Notes: generated by a model not told the origin, from the sequence alone. Counted from the first letter of the stretch, positions 32,832 to 41,872 are shown. The stretch: 64,000 nt of DNA from an uncultured Clostridia bacterium (GCA_934757865.1 CAKVLS010000001.1:231803-295802), one strand, 5' to 3'. Numbers and translations are program-made.

Positions 32832-32877
32832 GCATAAATTTTGATATTTGACAAAAACTAACTGCAAGGAGAATAAT

Positions 32878-34026
32878 ATGAAAAAGTTTTTTATTTTAGC
32901 TGTTTTAGTTTTTGCAGTGATATTCAGTTTTGGCGTTATGCCAGCGTATGCAGATACTGATTTGATAGACGGAAAAGCCTGTTGTCTTATAGATTTTAAT
33001 ACTGGTAAAGTTCTATATGAGCAACACAGTGATGACCAGTATCCGGTAGCTAGTATTGTTAAGCTAATGACAATACTACTTACTACCGAGAATATAGAAA
33101 AGGGCAATATCAACCTTGAAGACAAAGTCATAGCTTCTAGTACCGCAGCTGGTATGGGCGGCTCTCAAGTATTTATAGAAGAAAATGGTGAGTATGCTAT
33201 CAAAGACCTTCTAAAAAGCGTAATCATGGCGTCAGCTAATGATGCGAGTGTTTTACTAGCGGAGACTATCGCAGGGAGCGAAAGCAATTTTGTAACCCTA
33301 ATGAACAATAGAGCACAAGAGCTAGGACTTGCCAATACTCATTATGCTAACTCTACAGGACTTCCTGCGGCAGGACAATTTTCTTCTGCAAAAGACTGTG
33401 CAATTTTGCTAAGAGAAGTATCTAAACATGATATCTATCACAACTATAGCAAAATCTGGATGGATACTCTAAGTCACCCAAAAGGCAGAGAAACAGAGCT
33501 TGTTAACACTAATAAACTAATTAGATATTATAAAGGCTGTATCGGTGGTAAAACTGGTTCTACTGACGAGGCTGGTTATTGCTTGTCAGCTGTTGCTAAG
33601 CGTGGTGATATGAAGCTTATCGGCGTAGTATTAGGCACTAAGAGTAGTAAAGATAGATTTGGCCAAACTTCAAAACTTTTGGATTATGGTTTCAATAGTT
33701 ATGAGAACAAAAAGATTGTAGCAAAGGGCGAAAAAATAGATAGTCAAATTAAAGTTAAATTTGGCAAAGAGTCTTATATAAATGGTATCTATGAAGATGA
33801 CTTTTATGTAATTAGTAGCAAACTTGACAAGTCTAACATAATGACAAATATAGAAGTTGAGCAAGAGCTAAAAGCTCCTATAAAAGCTTGTGACAAAATA
33901 GGTACAATATATATAACAAGAGATGGAGAAGTTATAGGTGAGGTTAACATACTAGCCGAAAGAGATGTGGACAAATTAACAACTATAGATAATATCTATA
34001 GAATTAGTGAAAACTTCTTTATTTAG
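32878..34026 (+). CDS. dacF: D-alanyl-D-alanine carboxypeptidase (DacF-like)
   Basis: A penicillin-binding protein 5 type serine carboxypeptidase, 382 residues, with a signal peptide ending at PAYADTD (about 26). Active-site motifs are SIVK (59-62, S-x-x-K), SAND (S-x-N, about 119) and KTGS (about 222). The C-terminal beta domain (about 265-360) is present. Located after spoIIM and the phosphorylase, matching the Bacillus dacF locus next to the sporulation sigma-F operon, so a role in the spore cortex is likely. ATG 32878 follows AAGGAGA; the frame is open upstream. Confidence 0.93.
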   Translation: MKKFFILAVLVFAVIFSFGVMPAYADTDLIDGKACCLIDFNTGKVLYEQHSDDQYPVASIVKLMTILLTTENIEKGNINLEDKVIASSTAAGMGGSQVFIEENGEYAIKDLLKSVIMASANDASVLLAETIAGSESNFVTLMNNRAQELGLANTHYANSTGLPAAGQFSSAKDCAILLREVSKHDIYHNYSKIWMDTLSHPKGRETELVNTNKLIRYYKGCIGGKTGSTDEAGYCLSAVAKRGDMKLIGVVLGTKSSKDRFGQTSKLLDYGFNSYENKKIVAKGEKIDSQIKVKFGKESYINGIYEDDFYVISSKLDKSNIMTNIEVEQELKAPIKACDKIGTIYITRDGEVIGEVNILAERDVDKLTTIDNIYRISENFFI

Positions 34027-34053
34027 AATTATTGAGAATATGAAGATATCAAA

Positions 34054-34082
34054 AACGCTAAATATTATATTTAGCGTTTTTT
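34054..34082 (+). terminator. Terminator after dacF
   Basis: AACGCTAAAT (34054-34063) and ATTTAGCGTT (34069-34078) form a perfect 10-bp stem; T-run to 34082. Confidence 0.92.
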
Positions 34083-34152
34083 CTTATGTTTATTACAATA
34101 AGGTAGGTTATAGGTGTATATTTTGGCATATTTCGTGCCAGTTTTTAGTATA

Positions 34153-34185
34153 TTGACAGTCTCAAACTTGCATAGTACTATGCAA
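34153..34185 (+). promoter_or_regulatory. Promoter overlapped by an 18-bp perfect palindrome
   Basis: TTGACA (34153-34158), 17 bp, TACTAT (34176-34181). The -10 lies inside the perfect palindrome TTGCATAGTACTATGCAA (34168-34185). This is the arrangement of a repressor operator. The same core occurs at 17687-17700 and as half-sites at 63790-63811. Confidence 0.6.
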
Positions 34186-34233
34186 ACTTTTTAATAAAAA
34201 ACTTCGCAAATATATTATATTTGCACAAAGTGT

Positions 34234-34262
34234 TTGCTTATTTTCATAATTTAGATTATACT
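34234..34262 (+). promoter_or_regulatory. Second promoter upstream of the site-2 protease gene
   Basis: TTGCTT (34234-34239), 17 bp, TATACT (34257-34262). It lies 24 bp before the ATG at 34287. Confidence 0.65.
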
Positions 34263-34286
34263 AGACAAGTAATAATTGGAGATATT

Positions 34287-35030
34287 ATGTTATTAGAGTT
34301 AATTAGTCAGGATTACGACTTTGAGAGTAAGGTAATAATATTCTTCACATTTTTGATAGCACTTGTTGTGTCTATGACAATACATGAGTTTGCTCATGCC
34401 TTTACGGCGATAAAATGCGGAGACCCAACACCTAAGTCTTTTGGGCGTAACACACTTAATCCACTTGCTCACATAGAGCCTCTTGGATTTATATCGTTTT
34501 TGCTTTTAGGTTTCGGTTGGGCTAAACCTGTACCTATCAATACACTTAATTTTAGACATTACAAGAGAGATACATTTCTTGTTAGTGTAATGGGTGTTGT
34601 TAGCAATATAGTTCTAGCATTTTTATTCATGCCACTTGTTATGCTTGTAGTTGTTAATGTATCTAGTTTTGCAAGCTACACATTGTTCCGTATTTTGCTA
34701 TATCTTACAATTTATTTTGTAACTATCAATGTAGTTATGTTTGTTTTTAACTTGTTCCCAATTTATCCTCTAGATGGCTTCAACGCAATGTCAGCTTATA
34801 TGAGATATGAGAACAAATTTGTTGTATTTATGCGTAAATACGGCACAGCTATTTTGCTTGCACTTCTTATTGTTTTTGATGTTGTTTACAACATTTGGGA
34901 AATTGATATTTTGAGTTATATTTGTTTCTATGTTTCTTGGCCACTTACAAAATTCTGGTCTTGGGTATTTGGATATGGCGCTCTAAATTTCAATTATCTT
35001 GGACTTGTATTATTTGGTATCGTGGGGTAG
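34287..35030 (+). CDS. Site-2 protease family membrane metalloprotease (YwhC-like)
   Basis: A 247-residue intramembrane zinc metalloprotease of the small S2P group without PDZ. HEFAH is at 33-37 and the third ligand in PIYPLDGFN near 162. About six hydrophobic segments. Substrates are unknown. TTGGAGAT precedes ATG 34287; the upstream frame is rejected because it covers the promoter. It heads a run with scpA and scpB, a common clostridial grouping, and its upstream region carries a palindromic operator candidate. Confidence 0.9.
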   Translation: MLLELISQDYDFESKVIIFFTFLIALVVSMTIHEFAHAFTAIKCGDPTPKSFGRNTLNPLAHIEPLGFISFLLLGFGWAKPVPINTLNFRHYKRDTFLVSVMGVVSNIVLAFLFMPLVMLVVVNVSSFASYTLFRILLYLTIYFVTINVVMFVFNLFPIYPLDGFNAMSAYMRYENKFVVFMRKYGTAILLALLIVFDVVYNIWEIDILSYICFYVSWPLTKFWSWVFGYGALNFNYLGLVLFGIVG

Positions 35031-35034
35031 ATTT

Positions 35035-35814
35035 ATGGCAGCGACAGAAAAAAATAAAGAGGTACTTAACCAGCTAAGTATGTTTGATGCTGGTTACAAA
35101 TTCCATTTGCAAAACTTTGATGGCCCACTAGACCTTCTTTTGCACCTTATCAAAGAAAGCAAAATGGAAATATTTGAAGTTAATTTGTCAGAGATAACAG
35201 AGCAGTACTTGGCATACCTATCAGAGCTAGACACTTTAGATATGGACAAGGCTGCGGACTTTATAGATGTGGCATCAACACTTGTTGAGATAAAATCAAA
35301 GAGCTTACTTCCTAAACTTGATGAAGGCGATGAGGAAGACGATGTTGACCCTGCTACAAAACTTAGACAACAAATTATGGAGTATAAGCTTTTCAAAGAT
35401 GTTTGCGAAAGACTTAAAGTATATGAAAATGTTGATAGATTTTATAAAACTCCAGACGAAAAAGTTAACGACTATAGATTTGTGCTACAAGACATGAAAC
35501 TTGACGGACTTCTTAATGCTTTTGCTAATGTTTTGACAAGAATAAAAACTGAAGAAAAAGACGATGAGCCTAAGAAAATTGTAAGAGATAGATGGACCGT
35601 TGCCGAAAAGATTGAGTCTATCAAAACGACTCTTACTTTCAAAGAAAAGGTTAAGTTTACAGAGCTATTTGATAGCGATTATAGTAGAAGTGAGGTTATC
35701 AATGTTTTCCTTGCTTTGCTTGAACTTTTGAAGAGACAAGTAATTAGAGTAAAACAAGAAAACAACTATGATGACATAGATATAGAACTAAGGAAGGACG
35801 AAGAAAATGCTTAG
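35035..35814 (+). CDS. scpA: Segregation and condensation protein A
   Basis: The kleisin subunit of the SMC-ScpAB condensin, 259 residues. FHLQNFDGPLDLLLHLIKESKMEIFEVNLSEITEQYLAYL (about 23-62) is the ScpA N-terminal domain and VKFTELFDSDYSRSEVINVFLALLELLKRQVIRVKQE the C-terminal winged helix that binds the SMC head. ATG 35035 is just after GTGGGG and 4 bases after the previous gene; an in-frame upstream start inside that gene is less likely. Overlaps scpB by 8 bases. Confidence 0.95.
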   Translation: MAATEKNKEVLNQLSMFDAGYKFHLQNFDGPLDLLLHLIKESKMEIFEVNLSEITEQYLAYLSELDTLDMDKAADFIDVASTLVEIKSKSLLPKLDEGDEEDDVDPATKLRQQIMEYKLFKDVCERLKVYENVDRFYKTPDEKVNDYRFVLQDMKLDGLLNAFANVLTRIKTEEKDDEPKKIVRDRWTVAEKIESIKTTLTFKEKVKFTELFDSDYSRSEVINVFLALLELLKRQVIRVKQENNYDDIDIELRKDEENA

Positions 35815-36499
35815 TGACAAAAAAGAATTGACAGAAGTAATAGAGGCTATACTTTTTGTAGCTGGACAAGGCATTGAGATAAAAGACATTGCCGAGAAGT
35901 TGGAGCTAAAAGAAAAAGTAGTAGAAGAGGCTATTGCCAACCTAAAAGCTAACAAACAAAATACCGGTGTTAATGTTATTACATATAAAGGCAAAGTTCA
36001 ACTTTGTTCTAATCCAAAATATGCAGAAGATATAGCTACAGTGCTTAACCCTATCAAAGAAAAGCAACTATCAAAGGCTACTCTTGAGACTATGGCAGTT
36101 ATTGCTTACAAGCAACCAGTTACTAGACTAGAGATAGAGCAAGTAAGAGGAGTTAATTGTGACTATGCCGTTCAAGTACTAGAGAACTTCAAACTTATTG
36201 AGGTTGTTGGCAGAAAAGATGTAGTTGGTAAGCCACTACTATATGCAACAACTGATGAGTTTTTGAAAAGATTTGAGCTAAACTCAATAGAGGACTTGCC
36301 TGACTATGAAGAGCTACTTGAGAGAATTAAACTTATTCATAGTGATACTGGCGAAGAGCAAAGTGGCGATGGATTATATAGAGAGTTTGAGATACCAGAA
36401 GAAGAGGAAGTTCCAGATTTTCTAAAAGATGAAGAAGGACTAGAAAATGTTTCTGCAAGCGAAGAAACTAATCCTCAAGAAGAGCCAAAAGCTGAATAA
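35807..36499 (+). CDS. scpB: Segregation and condensation protein B
   Basis: Dimeric winged-helix partner of ScpA, 230 residues. VIEAILFVAGQGIEIKDIAEKL at the start, ATLETMAVIAYKQPVTRLEIEQVRGVNCDYAVQVLENFKLIEVVGRKDVVGKPLLYATTDEFLKRFEL in the middle are family blocks. The last 50 residues are an acidic Glu/Asp-rich tail beyond the usual domain. Overlaps scpA; ends 12 bases before a terminator. Confidence 0.95.
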   Translation: MLSDKKELTEVIEAILFVAGQGIEIKDIAEKLELKEKVVEEAIANLKANKQNTGVNVITYKGKVQLCSNPKYAEDIATVLNPIKEKQLSKATLETMAVIAYKQPVTRLEIEQVRGVNCDYAVQVLENFKLIEVVGRKDVVGKPLLYATTDEFLKRFELNSIEDLPDYEELLERIKLIHSDTGEEQSGDGLYREFEIPEEEEVPDFLKDEEGLENVSASEETNPQEEPKAE

Positions 36500-36510
36500 C
36501 TTATATTAAA

Positions 36511-36539
36511 AAATACACAATCTTTTGTGTATTTTTTTT
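36511..36539 (+). terminator. Terminator after scpB
   Basis: AATACACAA (36512-36520) and TTGTGTATT (36525-36533) form a perfect stem; T-run to 36539. Confidence 0.9.
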
Positions 36540-36562
36540 GCTTTTTTATAGATACTAAATAT

Positions 36563-37123
36563 ATGATATGGTGGGTTTTAGGTATATATTTGGTATTTTT
36601 TTTGCTCATTTTACCATTTAGAGCCAAGGCAAAAATTAGTTATAATCTAGCCAAAAATGAAGGCAAAATAACAATTATTTTGGCTAAATTAACAATATTT
36701 CAAGAGGACTTTGAACTTATGTATAACGCCATTATTTTGAAAAATAAAAATGGCGACAAAAAGACTAATTTTAGTAAATTTGGTAAAAGTGGCTTTGGAG
36801 ATATCTTTGCGCTTAATCTTATAAAATCGGTAAAAATAAATACCTTCAAAACAGACATATCTTTGGGACTTAAAGATTGCTGTTTTTTGACCAGTATAGT
36901 TGCGGGGAGTATTTTGACATTTGGGGGTATACTTACTAGCATTTTTGGTAACAAGGTAAATGTAGTCAAAAACGCCATAAGTCCGCTATATGACGAGAGT
37001 AATTTGATAGTAAGATTTTCGTCAAGTGTCTCGCTTAATTTACTCATAGTAATAATATGTTTATTTAATGCTTTATTTAAGGTAGAAAAGGGAGCTAAAA
37101 TATATGGAAAACAATCAAGTTAA
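36563..37123 (+). CDS. DUF2953-like membrane protein
   Basis: A 186-residue protein with an N-terminal helix (VLGIYLVFFLLILPFRAKAKI) and a C-terminal one (LNLLIVIICLFNALF). Its place directly before ytfJ and after scpB and its size fit the DUF2953 family of sporulating Firmicutes; the sequence itself has few recognisable motifs. ATG 36563 has no clear ribosome site and the upstream start at 36527 lies in the terminator. It overlaps ytfJ by 20 bases. Function unknown. Confidence 0.6.
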   Translation: MIWWVLGIYLVFFLLILPFRAKAKISYNLAKNEGKITIILAKLTIFQEDFELMYNAIILKNKNGDKKTNFSKFGKSGFGDIFALNLIKSVKINTFKTDISLGLKDCCFLTSIVAGSILTFGGILTSIFGNKVNVVKNAISPLYDESNLIVRFSSSVSLNLLIVIICLFNALFKVEKGAKIYGKQSS

Positions 37124-37454
37124 AGAAGTAGTTGATGCAACTCTTGCAAGGCTAAAAGATATATCGAACGCCGATTGCATTATAGGAAAAACTATTGAAA
37201 CAAAGGCAGGTAAAGTTATACCTATATGCAAAGCATCTATTGGTTTTGTGTCAGGCGGAGGTGAGATTGATATCAAGAAAAAGGTAAAAGAATACCCATT
37301 TGCTGGAGGTAGCAGTGGTGGGCTATCTCTTGCTCCAATAGGCTTTTTGGTTATAACCGATAGAGTACAATTTTTGAGTGCGGGAGAAAATAACGCCTTT
37401 GACAAAATATGCGACTTTGCAACAAGAATATGTGAGGAGATAAAAGGCAAGTAA
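37104..37454 (+). CDS. ytfJ: Spore germination/sporulation protein YtfJ (GerW)
   Basis: A 116-residue GerW/YtfJ family protein, forespore-made in Bacillus. Diagnostic blocks are VGKTI-like IIGKTIETKAGKVIPICKASIGFVSGGGE and GGSSGGLSLAPIGFLVITDRVQFL. AAGGGAG precedes ATG 37104, within the end of the DUF2953-like gene; one base separates it from the next gene. Confidence 0.92.
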   Translation: MENNQVKEVVDATLARLKDISNADCIIGKTIETKAGKVIPICKASIGFVSGGGEIDIKKKVKEYPFAGGSSGGLSLAPIGFLVITDRVQFLSAGENNAFDKICDFATRICEEIKGK

Positions 37455-37455
37455 A

Positions 37456-38571
37456 ATGAAAAAGTTAAAATATCTATTTATTTTAGCCGTAATTTGTCTA
37501 CTTTTTGTGCCATGCGGAACTTTTGAAGCTCACGCAGATTCTCACAGTTATGTAGGTATGGCGGTTGTGAGCGAAGGGGAACTTTTGGATAGTAAAGACT
37601 GCTACAAAAAGCTTGCTATGGCCAGTACGACAAAAATATTTACGGCTCTTACCGTTATAGAAAATTGTAAAAACTTAGACGAATTAGTCAAAGTTCCTGC
37701 CGAGGCTCTTAGAGTTGAAGGGACTTCTATATATCTAAAAGCCGATGAGAAACTAACTGTTAAAGAACTACTATATGGCTTGATGTTAAGGTCTGGTAAC
37801 GACTCTGCGGTAACACTTGCTTATCATGTGTCAGGAGGTATAAAAGATTTCGCTGAGCTTATGAACAAGACAGCTACTAAATACGGACTAGAGAATACAT
37901 CTCTAAAGAACCCTCATGGGCTTGACGAAAAAGACCATTATACTACAGCTTATGACCTAGCAATTTTTACTCAAAATGCTCTAAAAAATAAAACTTTTAG
38001 AGAGATAGTATCAGCTAAAAATTTTGAGATAAAAGAGCGTGAAAATTGCCCTCATAGATATTTTGTTAACAAAAACAGACTGCTAAATAGCTTGGATGGT
38101 TGTATAGGTGTTAAGACTGGATACACAAGCCATGCTGGTAGATGTCTTGTATCTGCAATAAATGATGGCGAAAAAGATATAGTTTGCGTAGTCCTTAATT
38201 GTAGACCTATGTTTGAAGACAGTGCAGAGCTTTTGACTAGGGCAAAAATTAAATACGGCAAATTTGATATATTAAAAGATTATGGGGTTGTTGACGAAGT
38301 TCCTGTCGAGGACGGAAGCAAAAACTATGTGCGTGTATATTACAAAAAAGGCTTTTCAAAAGTAATGCCAAAAGAAGAGATTTCAAACATAACTGTTGAA
38401 ACGGATTTTCCAAAAAGCCTAAAAGCACCGCTAAAAAAAGACCAAGAAATAGGTACAATAAAAGTATTTGATAAAAACAACTTGATTTTTGAGCAAAAAT
38501 TGTATATTATGGAAGAAGTCAAAAGTAAGTCAATTACTGACAAAATAAAAAATATATTTGAAAAGTGGTAA
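37456..38571 (+). CDS. D-alanyl-D-alanine carboxypeptidase (second copy)
   Basis: A 371-residue PBP5-type carboxypeptidase with a signal peptide ending near AHADS (about 29). Motifs are STTK (57-60), SGND (S-x-N, about 115) and KTGY (about 218). The C-terminal beta-rich domain follows. It is clearly different in sequence from DacF at 32878. Its place after ytfJ and before rluB is common in Clostridia, where it is often annotated dacB; spore-cortex modification is plausible. The stop is 5 bases before rluB. Confidence 0.92.
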   Translation: MKKLKYLFILAVICLLFVPCGTFEAHADSHSYVGMAVVSEGELLDSKDCYKKLAMASTTKIFTALTVIENCKNLDELVKVPAEALRVEGTSIYLKADEKLTVKELLYGLMLRSGNDSAVTLAYHVSGGIKDFAELMNKTATKYGLENTSLKNPHGLDEKDHYTTAYDLAIFTQNALKNKTFREIVSAKNFEIKERENCPHRYFVNKNRLLNSLDGCIGVKTGYTSHAGRCLVSAINDGEKDIVCVVLNCRPMFEDSAELLTRAKIKYGKFDILKDYGVVDEVPVEDGSKNYVRVYYKKGFSKVMPKEEISNITVETDFPKSLKAPLKKDQEIGTIKVFDKNNLIFEQKLYIMEEVKSKSITDKIKNIFEKW

Positions 38572-38575
38572 ACAA

Positions 38576-39289
38576 ATGAGAATTAACAAATACCTAGCAC
38601 TATGTGGTGTGGCATCTAGAAGAAAAGTTGAAGACTTTATTGTCAACGGACAAGTAAAAGTAAATGATAAATTGGTAACTAATTTAGCGACTGATATTGA
38701 TATAAAAAATGATATCGTGACCGTAAGCGGCGAGAGAGTAAAACTTACCGAAGAGTATGTATATTATATGCTTAATAAGCCAAAGGGCTATGTATGTAGC
38801 GCTGAGGACAATAGAGGCAGAAAGACTGTTCTTGATATAGTTAAAGACCCTAATCACAGAATTTTTCCTGTGGGCAGACTAGACTACGATAGTGAAGGTA
38901 TGCTAATACTAACTAATGATGGCGACCTTACCCAAAGATTAACTCACCCATCTAATGAGATAGAGAAAAAGTATATTGTAAAAATCGAAGGCAATATGGT
39001 TGAGAGCGAACTTGCAGTTTTGAGAGCTGGCGTAGTTGTTGACGGCGAAAGATTTGGCAAATGCGGAGTAGTTCTTACTAACACTGACGGAAAAATCAGC
39101 AGACTAGAAGTAACCCTTAAAGAAGGTAAAAACAGAGAGATTAGAAGAATGTTTGAAGCCATCGGCAAAAATGTTATTTTCCTAAAAAGAGTTTCTATCG
39201 GTATGCTTAAACTTGGTGGACTATCAAGAGGCGAATATAGAGCTTTGAAACCTTACGAGATAGACCTTCTTTTAGCAAAAAGAGATTAA
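38576..39289 (+). CDS. rluB: 23S rRNA pseudouridine synthase, RsuA/RluB family
   Basis: A 237-residue pseudouridine synthase. The S4 RNA-binding domain (MRINKYLALCGVASRRKVEDFIVNGQVKVN) is followed by the catalytic domain with GRLDYDSEGMLILTNDGDL, where the first Asp is catalytic, and KEGKNREIRRMFEAIGK. ATG 38576 gives the normal N-terminus; the ribosome site is weak. Usual gene after ytfJ-dac in Clostridia. Ends in a terminator. Confidence 0.93.
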   Translation: MRINKYLALCGVASRRKVEDFIVNGQVKVNDKLVTNLATDIDIKNDIVTVSGERVKLTEEYVYYMLNKPKGYVCSAEDNRGRKTVLDIVKDPNHRIFPVGRLDYDSEGMLILTNDGDLTQRLTHPSNEIEKKYIVKIEGNMVESELAVLRAGVVVDGERFGKCGVVLTNTDGKISRLEVTLKEGKNREIRRMFEAIGKNVIFLKRVSIGMLKLGGLSRGEYRALKPYEIDLLLAKRD

Positions 39290-39314
39290 TAGGCAGCAAT
39301 GCCTATTTTTTTTA
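39288..39314 (+). terminator. Terminator after rluB
   Basis: AATAGGC (39288-39294) and GCCTATT (39301-39307) with a short loop, then a T-run; the stem begins within the stop codon. Confidence 0.85.
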
Positions 39315-39335
39315 TTGCAACTAACAAAAAATTAT

Positions 39336-39364
39336 TTGTTATATTTATGTATTTACTATATAAT
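39336..39364 (+). promoter_or_regulatory. Sigma-A promoter of the flavoprotein-cmk-plsC-S1 operon
   Basis: TTGTTA (39336-39341), 17 bp, TATAAT (39359-39364). TAGGAGAAT and ATG 39382 follow closely. Confidence 0.75.
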
Positions 39365-39381
39365 GAATACTAGGAGAATAT

Positions 39382-40620
39382 ATGGACACTATAGTTATTG
39401 GTGGTGGCCCTGCTGGTATGATGGCGGCAATCACTGCAAAAGATAACATAAATAATAATGTGACCCTTCTTGACGGCAATGAAAAGCTTGGTAAAAAGCT
39501 TTTTATAACCGGCAAAGGTAGATGTAACCTTACTAACGATATTTTACCTGCCGACTTTCTTTCTAAGGTAGTTTCTAATAGTAAGTTCCTATATGGTGGC
39601 ATCTATTCATTTACGCCACAAGACGCAATGGAATTCGTGGAGAAAAATGGAACTAAACTCAAAGTTGAAAGGGGTGGAAGAGTATTTCCAGTTTCTGATA
39701 AGTCTAGCGATATTATTAAAGCTTTTGAACATGCCATCAAGGTAAGTGGCGTCAATGTTAGACTTAATACTAAGGTATTAAAAGTATCAAAACAACAAGA
39801 AAAATTTGTTGTAACTACAACTCAAGGAACTTTTGTGGAGGACAACTTAGTTATCGCAACGGGTGGTAATAGTTATCAGTCAACTGGTTCTACTGGTGAT
39901 GGGTATAAGTTTGCTAAAGATTTTGGGCATAAGATTGTAGATATAAAACCTGCACTTGTTCCTATTGATTTGCAAAATTTTGATACAAGGCTAGAAGGCT
40001 TGTCACTAAAAAATGTAACTGCCAAGATTGACATAAATGGTAAAGAATATAGTGAGTTTGGCGAGATGCTATTTACTCATATGGGAGTTAGTGGTCCTAT
40101 CATTTTGTCACTAAGCAGTAGAGTAAATAGGCAAAATGTTAAAGGCGCTAAGTTTTCGATAGATCTAAAGCCAGCACTAAGCGAGAAACAATTAGACGAG
40201 AGATTGCTTAGAGATTTTGAAAACAATAAAAATAAAGATTTCAAAAATTATGTTCCAGAGCTTTTGCCAAAGTCTTTGGTTGAACCATTTTTGAATAGAT
40301 TAGACTTTCCTTATTACACAAAAATCAATAATATAACTAAAGAAAACAGACAAAGCATCATTAGACTTTTGAAAGATTTTAGCTTTACTATTGACAAACT
40401 AAAAGATATAAATTGCGGTATCGTAACTGCCGGGGGCGTTGACACCAAGGAGATAAACCCAAAGACTATGGAGAGTAAGTTAGTTAGTGGGTTATACTTT
40501 GCGGGGGAGGTCATTGACCTAGACGCCGTGACAGGCGGATTTAATATTCAAATAGCACTTAGCACAGGATACTTAGCTGGCATTGATATCGCCAGAAAGG
40601 AGGATATATGTACCAAATAA
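39382..40620 (+). CDS. FAD-dependent oxidoreductase, HI0933/YhiN family
   Basis: A 412-residue flavoprotein. The N-terminal Rossmann motif IVIGGGPAGMMAAI is followed by KLGKKLFITGKGRCNLTN, and the C-terminal motif is GLYFAGEVIDLDAVTGGFNIQIALSTG. These define the HI0933 (YhiN) family, whose substrate is generally unassigned. In Clostridia it commonly precedes cmk and plsC, as here. It overlaps cmk by 13 bases. Confidence 0.93.
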   Translation: MDTIVIGGGPAGMMAAITAKDNINNNVTLLDGNEKLGKKLFITGKGRCNLTNDILPADFLSKVVSNSKFLYGGIYSFTPQDAMEFVEKNGTKLKVERGGRVFPVSDKSSDIIKAFEHAIKVSGVNVRLNTKVLKVSKQQEKFVVTTTQGTFVEDNLVIATGGNSYQSTGSTGDGYKFAKDFGHKIVDIKPALVPIDLQNFDTRLEGLSLKNVTAKIDINGKEYSEFGEMLFTHMGVSGPIILSLSSRVNRQNVKGAKFSIDLKPALSEKQLDERLLRDFENNKNKDFKNYVPELLPKSLVEPFLNRLDFPYYTKINNITKENRQSIIRLLKDFSFTIDKLKDINCGIVTAGGVDTKEINPKTMESKLVSGLYFAGEVIDLDAVTGGFNIQIALSTGYLAGIDIARKEDICTK

Positions 40621-41273
40621 CTATTGATGGACTTAGTGGTTCTGGTAAAAGTTCAGTGGCTAGAAAGGTCGCTGAGAAACTTGACATAATGTACTTTGAT
40701 ACTGATATAGTGATTGATTGCATATCAAGCGAGCTTCTTATTAGACATATCAATCCTACAAGTGAAGAGAAAATTCTTGACTACCTTAGAGATGCCAAAA
40801 TCGAGGTCGTAGGCAAGGGTGATGATATGAGCGTTATCATTGATGGCGTTGATGACACCAACAAGATTAACAACCCAGTTGTTCGTAGCTGCGGCTATAC
40901 TCTTGGCAAACAAGAAGTTATGGCAAAATACATAAGAATTTTGCAACTAAAATGTGCTCAAAATAATGACCTTGTAGTAGAGGGATTTAATAGTGGTGTG
41001 ACACTTTTTCCTAAGGCTAAATTCAAATTCTTTTTGACCGCTGACTCAAGCGTTAGAGCCAAGAGAAAATATGAAGCACTAGTTGATAAAGGCATCACTG
41101 ATTACAAATATGAAGATATCCTCAAAGATACCGAAGATAGCGATAGACAGTATTTTAATGGAGAGATGGCAAAAATTGATGTTTCTGAAGAAACTCATTT
41201 TATAGACACCTCAGAGAATACCGCCGTTGATACCGCTAACGAAATAATTAACATTATTAGGGGTGAAAAATAA
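40608..41273 (+). CDS. cmk: Cytidylate kinase (divergent)
   Basis: Phosphorylates CMP and dCMP. It has 221 residues. The P-loop ITIDGLSGSGKSSVARKVAEKL (about 4-25) is typical and a Cmk-like YFDTD follows. The usual V-x-E-G-R-D-I-G-T-V-V-F-P segment is changed to VVEGFNSGVTLFP, and the D-T-G-A-M-Y-R motif to DTDIVIDCI, so some CMP-binding residues differ. KFFLTADSSVRAKRKYEAL matches the lid. Position between the HI0933 gene and plsC is the normal one for cmk. Confidence 0.82.
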   Translation: MYQITIDGLSGSGKSSVARKVAEKLDIMYFDTDIVIDCISSELLIRHINPTSEEKILDYLRDAKIEVVGKGDDMSVIIDGVDDTNKINNPVVRSCGYTLGKQEVMAKYIRILQLKCAQNNDLVVEGFNSGVTLFPKAKFKFFLTADSSVRAKRKYEALVDKGITDYKYEDILKDTEDSDRQYFNGEMAKIDVSEETHFIDTSENTAVDTANEIINIIRGEK

Positions 41274-41275
41274 AG

Positions 41276-41872
41276 ATGTACATAATTTATTTAATACTTG
41301 CTTTTTTGCCGCTTACTTTGCTTTTTCCAACAATAGTTGTTGGCAGAAAGAATCTAAAGAAAGGTAAATGTATAATTACCGCAAACCATAGAAGCAATAT
41401 GGATGCAATCATCGTTTATCATAAGTTTGGTAGAAAGTTACATTTCCTTGCAAAAAAAGAGTTATTTGAAAATAAGGCACTAGGCTCATTTTTGAGAAGT
41501 ATGGGTTGCGTTAGTATAGATAGACAAGGCACAGATATTAAGGCAATGAAGACGACTCTTGAACTACTAAAAAATAACAAAACAGTAGCAATCTTCCCAC
41601 AAGGCACAAGAGCTCATACAGAAGACTTTGATATAAAAAACGGCGTTTGCATGTTTGCTATAAAATCAAAAGCTCCTATTGTTCCTATATATATCAAAAA
41701 GAAACCAAGGCTATTTTGTATTAACAAGATATATATAGGAGAGCCTTTTGAACTTAGCGAATTTTATGATAAAAAACTTACAAAGGAAGTTTTGGATGAA
41801 GCTGGAGAAGTAGTTACCAAAAAGTACAATGAACTAAAAGACGAATATACCAAAAAGAAGGATAAAAAATAA
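41276..41872 (+). CDS. plsC: 1-acyl-sn-glycerol-3-phosphate acyltransferase
   Basis: A membrane-associated acyltransferase for phosphatidate synthesis, 198 residues. NHRSNMD (the H-x4-D catalytic motif, about 37-43), SIDRQG and FPQGTR (about 102-107) followed by VPIYIKKKPRLF are the four acyltransferase blocks. One N-terminal helix. Starts 2 bases after cmk; the stop overlaps the S1-protein start (TAATG). Confidence 0.93.
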   Translation: MYIIYLILAFLPLTLLFPTIVVGRKNLKKGKCIITANHRSNMDAIIVYHKFGRKLHFLAKKELFENKALGSFLRSMGCVSIDRQGTDIKAMKTTLELLKNNKTVAIFPQGTRAHTEDFDIKNGVCMFAIKSKAPIVPIYIKKKPRLFCINKIYIGEPFELSEFYDKKLTKEVLDEAGEVVTKKYNELKDEYTKKKDKK

